In this document: positions 61,022 through 64,000 of the stretch, piece after piece
How the letters are laid out: every line of letters starts with the position of its first letter
Position numbering within the stretch: the stretch's first letter is position 1
Origin: Caulobacter sp. BK020
GTDB lineage: Bacteria; Pseudomonadota; Alphaproteobacteria; Caulobacterales; Caulobacteraceae
NCBI RefSeq assembly: GCF_004342605.1
Contig: NZ_SLZL01000001.1
Coordinates: 432,480 to 496,479, forward strand
Direction of reading: 5' to 3'
Length of the DNA: 64,000 nucleotides
Made by a program: the position numbers and the translations under genes
The notes under the pieces: model-generated
What the model was told of the DNA's origin: nothing
The model's database searches: none
What the model saw: the letters and a program-made list of their open reading frames with translations, nothing else

Positions 61022-61037
61022 CAGGGCGGAACCTCCT
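61022..61037 (-). promoter_or_regulatory. AGGAGG ribosome site before a CTG start of the AsmA gene
   Basis: Read on the minus strand, AGGAGG (61037-61032) is followed by a 7-nt spacer and CTG (61024-61022), which is in frame with the AsmA gene. No ATG, GTG or TTG occurs in this frame between here and 60946. Confidence 0.55.
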
Positions 61038-61099
61038 ACCCGTTCACAACGCGCGGGCAGGGTCCTTGTGTTCCGAGGTCGGTCAGTCCCCTGGAAGGC

Positions 61100-61204
61100 T
61101 TAGTGGATCAGTCTCACGACGCCGATGCAGGTCGCGGCCAGCACAAAGACCATGATCGCCACGATCTCGTGGGTCTTGAAGAGCGGTTTGCCCCGTGTGC
61201 GCAT
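61100..61204 (-). CDS. Small single-helix membrane protein
   Basis: A 34-residue protein beginning MRTRGKPLFKTHE and continuing with one hydrophobic helix (IVAIMVFVLAATCIGVV) to RLIH. The basic N-terminus predicts a cytoplasmic orientation. A GGGGGA ribosome site 8 nt before the ATG and the clean hydrophobic profile support translation. The family is unknown. It lies upstream of the AsmA gene in the same direction, with 76 bp between it and the probable CTG start, and follows a secreted-protein gene 71 bp upstream. Confidence 0.55.
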   Translation of the reverse strand: MRTRGKPLFKTHEIVAIMVFVLAATCIGVVRLIH

Positions 61205-61275
61205 GATGAGAATCCCCCGTCCCGGATTGAAGCGTGCGGCCACGCCGTACGCAACACCCGGGCCAACACGGATCG

Positions 61276-61683
61276 TCAGGGCAGCTTGCCCGGCCAGACC
61301 AGGAAGCCGTCGGCGTCGCGGCCGGCGACGCGGTAGGTCGGATAGCGCTCCGGGTAGGAGCTTTCGCCGTAAGCGCCGCCTTCGTAGGCCGGATAGGCGG
61401 GCGCCGGGCGCCAGCCGCCGTAGCGGTCTCCCTGCCATGGACCGTCCCAGGCTGGGCCGTACGAGGGCGGGCCAGCCACCACGTCCAGCGGCCGGCCCCA
61501 GCGGTCGAAGTCGCTCAGGCCGGCGTGGGCCTCGCACTCGACGCGGTCCCAGCGATAGGCGCCGCCCGGGCCGGTGACCCGCCGCGTGACGTACTCGCCC
61601 GGCCAGGCCTGGGCCGAGGCGGCGGTTCCCACGCCGAAAAATGCGACGGCGAGCACGAGCGTGGGGAGCAGGCGGCGGATCAT
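61276..61683 (-). CDS. Secreted Tyr/Gly/Pro-rich protein of unknown function
   Basis: A 135-residue precursor. A signal peptide (MIRRLLPTLVLAVAFFGVGTAASA) is cleaved probably after ASA. The mature part contains one Cys (RVECEAHAG), an aromatic and Gly/Pro-rich segment (about 70-110, with repeated AYPAYEGG- and YPERYPTY-like stretches) and ends RDADGFLVWPGKLP. I do not recognise a family. Low-complexity composition suggests a disordered periplasmic or surface protein. The start ATG at 61683 is the first in frame. Confidence 0.6.
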   Translation of the reverse strand: MIRRLLPTLVLAVAFFGVGTAASAQAWPGEYVTRRVTGPGGAYRWDRVECEAHAGLSDFDRWGRPLDVVAGPPSYGPAWDGPWQGDRYGGWRPAPAYPAYEGGAYGESSYPERYPTYRVAGRDADGFLVWPGKLP

Positions 61684-61813
61684 GGCGAATACTCCAGAAG
61701 GTTAACAGACCAGAGCGCCGGACCGGTTTCGCCCCTTTTCGCCTTCGAGGCGAGCGTGGCCATGAAGATTCTCAGGCGATTGCCAGGACCGCGCCGGCCG
61801 CCTAGCGTCCGAT

Positions 61814-61827
61814 CAAACAAATGTTTG
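61814..61827. promoter_or_regulatory. PsrA-like operator CAAAC-N4-GTTTG (site 1)
   Basis: caaac (61814-61818) and gtttg (61823-61827) are separated by 4 bp, immediately before the HAD hydrolase start. It matches the PsrA/TetR-type palindrome and is identical in half-sites and spacing to the site at 62878-62891. Confidence 0.6.
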
Positions 61828-61835
61828 AGGCGGGC

Positions 61836-62477
61836 ATGGCGATCGAGGCGGTGATCTGGGACTTCGGCGGGGTGTTCACCACCTCGCCGTTCGAGGCCTT
61901 CCGGCGGTTCGAGGCCGAGCGCGGCTTGCCACCGGACTTCATTCGCCGAGTCAACGCCGCCGATCCCGACGCCAACGCCTGGGCCCTGTTCGAGCGCAAC
62001 GCGATCGACGCGGCGGCCTTCGACGCGCTGTTCCTGGAGGAGACGTCGCGCCTGGGGCATCCGCTGCGCGGGGCCGAGGTGCTGCCGCTGCTGTCCGGCG
62101 ACGTGCGGCCGCGCGTCGTGGCGGCGCTGGAAGCCTGCAAGGCGCGGTTCAAGGTCGGCTGCATCACCAACAATGTCGCGACCGGGCATGGGACCGGCAT
62201 GGCCGGCTCGACCGAAAAGGCCTTGGCGGTCGCCGCGATCTTCGCCCGGTTCGACGCGGTGATCGAAAGCTCCAAGGCCGGGGTCCGCAAGCCCGACCCG
62301 CGCATCTACCAGATGATGTGCGACCTGCTGGCCGTGGAGCCCGAACGGTGCGTCTATCTCGACGACCTGGGGGTCAACTGCAAGCCGGCCGCGGCCCTGG
62401 GCATGACCGCCATCAAGGTCACGACCGAAGACCAGGCGCTGGAGGACCTTGCGGCGGCTGCCGGTTTGGCGTTCTGA
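61836..62477 (+). CDS. HAD-superfamily hydrolase (subfamily IA)
   Basis: A 213-residue phosphatase-type protein. Motif I is [12 protein letters not shown] with nucleophile Asp9. Motif II is CITNN, the conserved Lys lies in [10 protein letters not shown], and motif IV is [13 protein letters not shown]. It resembles the HAD hydrolases fused to epoxide hydrolases or associated with acyl-CoA dehydrogenase genes. The ATG at 61836 is used; the ATG at 61821 lies inside the palindromic operator. A pterin dehydratase gene follows 29 bp later. The operator suggests fatty-acid-responsive control. Confidence 0.88.
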   Translation: MAIEAVIWDFGGVFTTSPFEAFRRFEAERGLPPDFIRRVNAADPDANAWALFERNAIDAAAFDALFLEETSRLGHPLRGAEVLPLLSGDVRPRVVAALEACKARFKVGCITNNVATGHGTGMAGSTEKALAVAAIFARFDAVIESSKAGVRKPDPRIYQMMCDLLAVEPERCVYLDDLGVNCKPAAALGMTAIKVTTEDQALEDLAAAAGLAF

Positions 62478-62506
62478 GGGGATCAGATCCGTTCGCAGGA
62501 GTCGCC

Positions 62507-62809
62507 ATGTCCCGCCCCGCCAAGATCGGCGCCGCCGCCGCCCTCTCCCAGTTAAACGAGGCCCAGCTGGAAGGCTGGACCGCCGTGTCCGGCAAGGACG
62601 CCATCGGCAAGACCTTCCGGTTCGCCGACTTCAACGCCGCCTTCGGCTTCATGACCCGCGTGGCCCTGATGGCCGACAAGATCGACCACCATCCGGAGTG
62701 GTTCAACGTCTACAACCGCGTCGAGGTGGTGCTGACCACCCACGACGCCGACGGGGTCAGCGCGCTGGACGTGGAGATGGCGCGGTTCATGGATTCGGCG
62801 GCGGGCTGA
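62507..62809 (+). CDS. phhB: 4a-hydroxytetrahydrobiopterin dehydratase
   Basis: A 100-residue pterin-4a-carbinolamine dehydratase. The pattern [52 protein letters not shown] contains the active-site His pair and Pro-Glu-Trp. It dehydrates the carbinolamine product of pterin-dependent hydroxylases such as phenylalanine hydroxylase. The start MSRPAK is supported by AGGAG 6 nt upstream. The role in this neighbourhood, without a hydroxylase gene, is unclear. It may be co-transcribed with the HAD gene. Confidence 0.92.
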   Translation: MSRPAKIGAAAALSQLNEAQLEGWTAVSGKDAIGKTFRFADFNAAFGFMTRVALMADKIDHHPEWFNVYNRVEVVLTTHDADGVSALDVEMARFMDSAAG

Positions 62810-62875
62810 TCCCTCGGTCCGTGAGCGATCGGAGAGGGCCTGCGCGTTTCCCTCTTCCACCCGCCTCCCATCCGG

Positions 62876-62900
62876 TTCAAACTATCGTTTGAATTATAAT
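62876..62900 (+). promoter_or_regulatory. PsrA-like operator (site 2) and -10 of the SDR gene
   Basis: ttcaaac (62876-62882) and gtttgaa (62887-62893) form a perfect palindrome with a 4-bp centre. A consensus TATAAT follows at 62895-62900, 17 bp before the SDR start at 62917. Binding here would block RNA polymerase. The half-sites equal those at 61814-61827. Confidence 0.7.
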
Positions 62901-62916
62901 CGGGAGGACGCCGCGG

Positions 62917-63702
62917 ATGGCGCAGAGCACGGGTCGGGTCGCCGGCAAGAAGGCCTTCATCACCGGCGGGGCCCAGGGCCTGGGCGCGGCCGCGGCGCGG
63001 CGGCTGGCGCAGGAAGGCGCCAAGGTCAGCCTGGCCGACATTAACTTCGCCGGCGCCCAGGCGGTGGCCGACGAGATCAACGCCGCCCACGGCGCGGGCA
63101 CGGCCTTCGCCTTCGAACTGGACGTCACCCAGGAGGACCAGTGGATCGCGGCGCTGGAGCGGGCCGACGCCGCCATGGACGGGATCTCCGTGCTGCTCAA
63201 CAACGCCGGCGTCGCGGGCGACCAGCCGCTGGAGCAGATGGAGTTCGACCTGTGGAAGCGGATCATGTCGATCAATGTCGACAGCGTCTTCCTGGGGGCC
63301 AAGCACGCCCTGAAGCACATGCGCGCCCACCAGCCCGGTTCGATCATCAACATCAGCTCGATCGCCGGCCTGATCGCCAACCACAATTCCCCGGCCTACA
63401 ACGCCTCCAAGGCCGGGGTCTGGCTGCTGTCCAAGAACATCGGCCTCTACTGCGCCAAGATGGGGCTGGATATCCGCTCCAACTCGATCCACCCGACCTT
63501 CATCGACACCCCGATCCTCGACCCGCTGAGCCAGCGCCTGGGCAAGGAGGCCGCCCACGCCAAGCTGGGCCGGCAGATCCCGCTGGGCCATATCGGCGAG
63601 CCCGACGACATCGCCAACGCCGTGCTCTACCTGGCCAGCGACGAGAGCAAGTTCATGACCGGCGCGGAGCTGAAGCTGGACGGCGGCATTTCGGCGATGT
63701 GA
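62917..63702 (+). CDS. Short-chain dehydrogenase/reductase
   Basis: A 261-residue classical SDR. The cofactor motif TGGAQGLG is near residue 16, DVTQEDQW comes later, NNAGVAG and the catalytic Ser in ISSIAG follow, and Tyr/Lys are in SPAYNASKAG. It ends GAELKLDGGISAM. NAD(H) preference is suggested by the Asp at the end of the second strand (LADINF). The substrate is unknown; a beta-oxidation or hydroxy-acid link is possible given the PsrA-like operator. GGAGG stands 8 nt upstream of the ATG. Confidence 0.92.
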   Translation: MAQSTGRVAGKKAFITGGAQGLGAAAARRLAQEGAKVSLADINFAGAQAVADEINAAHGAGTAFAFELDVTQEDQWIAALERADAAMDGISVLLNNAGVAGDQPLEQMEFDLWKRIMSINVDSVFLGAKHALKHMRAHQPGSIINISSIAGLIANHNSPAYNASKAGVWLLSKNIGLYCAKMGLDIRSNSIHPTFIDTPILDPLSQRLGKEAAHAKLGRQIPLGHIGEPDDIANAVLYLASDESKFMTGAELKLDGGISAM

Positions 63703-63735
63703 GCGCGCCGGCCTTTCTGTGAGATTACCCTTACC

Positions 63736-63853
63736 TGCCCCCACCTGACCGCTTCGCGGTCTGTCCGCCCCCATAGGGGGCGGAGCCGCCTGCTCCTGAA
63801 GGCTCTTCCCCCTCTGGGGGAAGACGATCGCGAAGCGATCCGTAGGGGGGCAA
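63736..63853. repeat. Composite multi-hairpin intergenic repeat
   Basis: Four perfect hairpins stand in series: gaccgc-ttc-gcggtc (63747-63761), tccgccccc-ata-gggggcgga (63764-63784), cttccccc-tct-gggggaag (63805-63823) and gatcgc-gaa-gcgatc (63826-63840). The outer parts tgcccccac and the gtaggggggca near 63843 are roughly complementary. It lies between the convergent SDR gene and the last partial gene. Confidence 0.75.
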
Positions 63854-63865
63854 GCGGCCCGGAAG

Positions 63866-64000
63866 CTACTCGGCAGCCACCGCTTCCGGCGCGGTCGTCT
63901 TCTGGCCCATCGGCCGCAGGTCCAGGTCCTGGAACAGGGCGCTGTCCTCGTCCTGGCCGGGGAGGGGGGTGGTCAGCAGCTTGCCGCCGACGAAGATCGA
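63866..64000 (-). CDS. C-terminal part of an unidentified protein
   Basis: The last 44 codons of a leftward gene that continues past the window edge, ending with TAG at 63866-63868. The visible peptide reads SIFVGGKLLTTPLPGQDED and continues to LDLRPMGQKTTAPEAVAAE. It has an acidic central patch and an Ala-rich end. The codon bias fits the genome, supporting a real gene. I cannot name the family from this fragment. Confidence 0.55.
   Translation of the reverse strand, partial: SIFVGGKLLTTPLPGQDEDSALFQDLDLRPMGQKTTAPEAVAAE

Overview
This is a GC-rich alphaproteobacterial chromosome segment, most likely from Caulobacteraceae (Caulobacter or a close relative). The reasons are the chvI-chvG-hprK-EIIA-HPr operon, a pseB/pseC pair of the flmA/flmB type, the strong third-position GC bias, and Caulobacter-style intergenic palindromes. 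No rRNA, tRNA or CRISPR array was recognised. Most of the window is housekeeping, broken by short accessory islands.

Layout. 1-2.1 kb: end of an MTA/SAH nucleosidase, an ABC ATPase without a permease beside it, a CHCC zinc-finger protein and an acyl-CoA thioesterase. 2.4-5.5 kb: a 1009-residue RTX protein built from six copies of a module of about 123 residues. 5.5-10.9 kb: a UbiH-type hydroxylase, Trm112-like, LON-domain, CnoX-type thioredoxin and YbaK/ProX genes, a DUF6065 gene and a membrane protein. 10.9-13.1 kb: a membrane protein plus winged-helix regulator behind a doubled operator, a small secreted cysteine protein, and an alternative oxidase. 13.2-16.6 kb: divergent glmM and glmS (UDP-GlcNAc synthesis).

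16.7-20.3 kb is the most unusual part: three tightly packed genes encoding a small EACC1-like protein, an 833-residue TPR-CHAT protease with visible His and Cys catalytic residues, and a YkvA (DUF1232)-like protein. This looks like a conflict or cell-suicide cassette. Its 3' end is formed by a dispersed palindromic repeat, and a frameshifted IS5-family element has inserted into that repeat's terminal CTAG.

21-36.7 kb: an APC permease, a truncated TrmO-like relic, a Cfa-type synthase, an aldo/keto reductase with divergent LysR regulator, a lipoprotein, asd, rarD, a DHA2 exporter, a soluble hybrid histidine kinase, an AmpG-like permease, a serine protease, a DUF350 protein and rlmN. 36.8-42.3 kb: an ACE-type M2 peptidase, a TadG-like VWA protein, an IPNS-like oxygenase and an OmpA-family lipoprotein. 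42.4-46.0 kb: chvI-chvG-hprK-EIIA-HPr, largely with ATGA overlaps, coupling envelope stress signalling to the nitrogen-type PTS. 46.2-51.3 kb: a conserved protein of unknown function, pseB-pseC, a secreted protein and tadA.

51.3-52.2 kb: a VapC-like PIN toxin with a DUF7662 partner. 52.4-58.7 kb: an RluB-like pseudouridine synthase, a phospholipid gene set (CDP-alcohol phosphotransferase, CdsA, PlsC), a CPBP protease, a TMEM175-like channel, rsmD and a YjhX-like protein. 58.9-64 kb: an AsmA protein with a probable CTG start, small envelope proteins, and a HAD hydrolase/PhhB/SDR group carrying two identical PsrA-like operators. Palindromic repeats are numerous throughout and several form gene ends.
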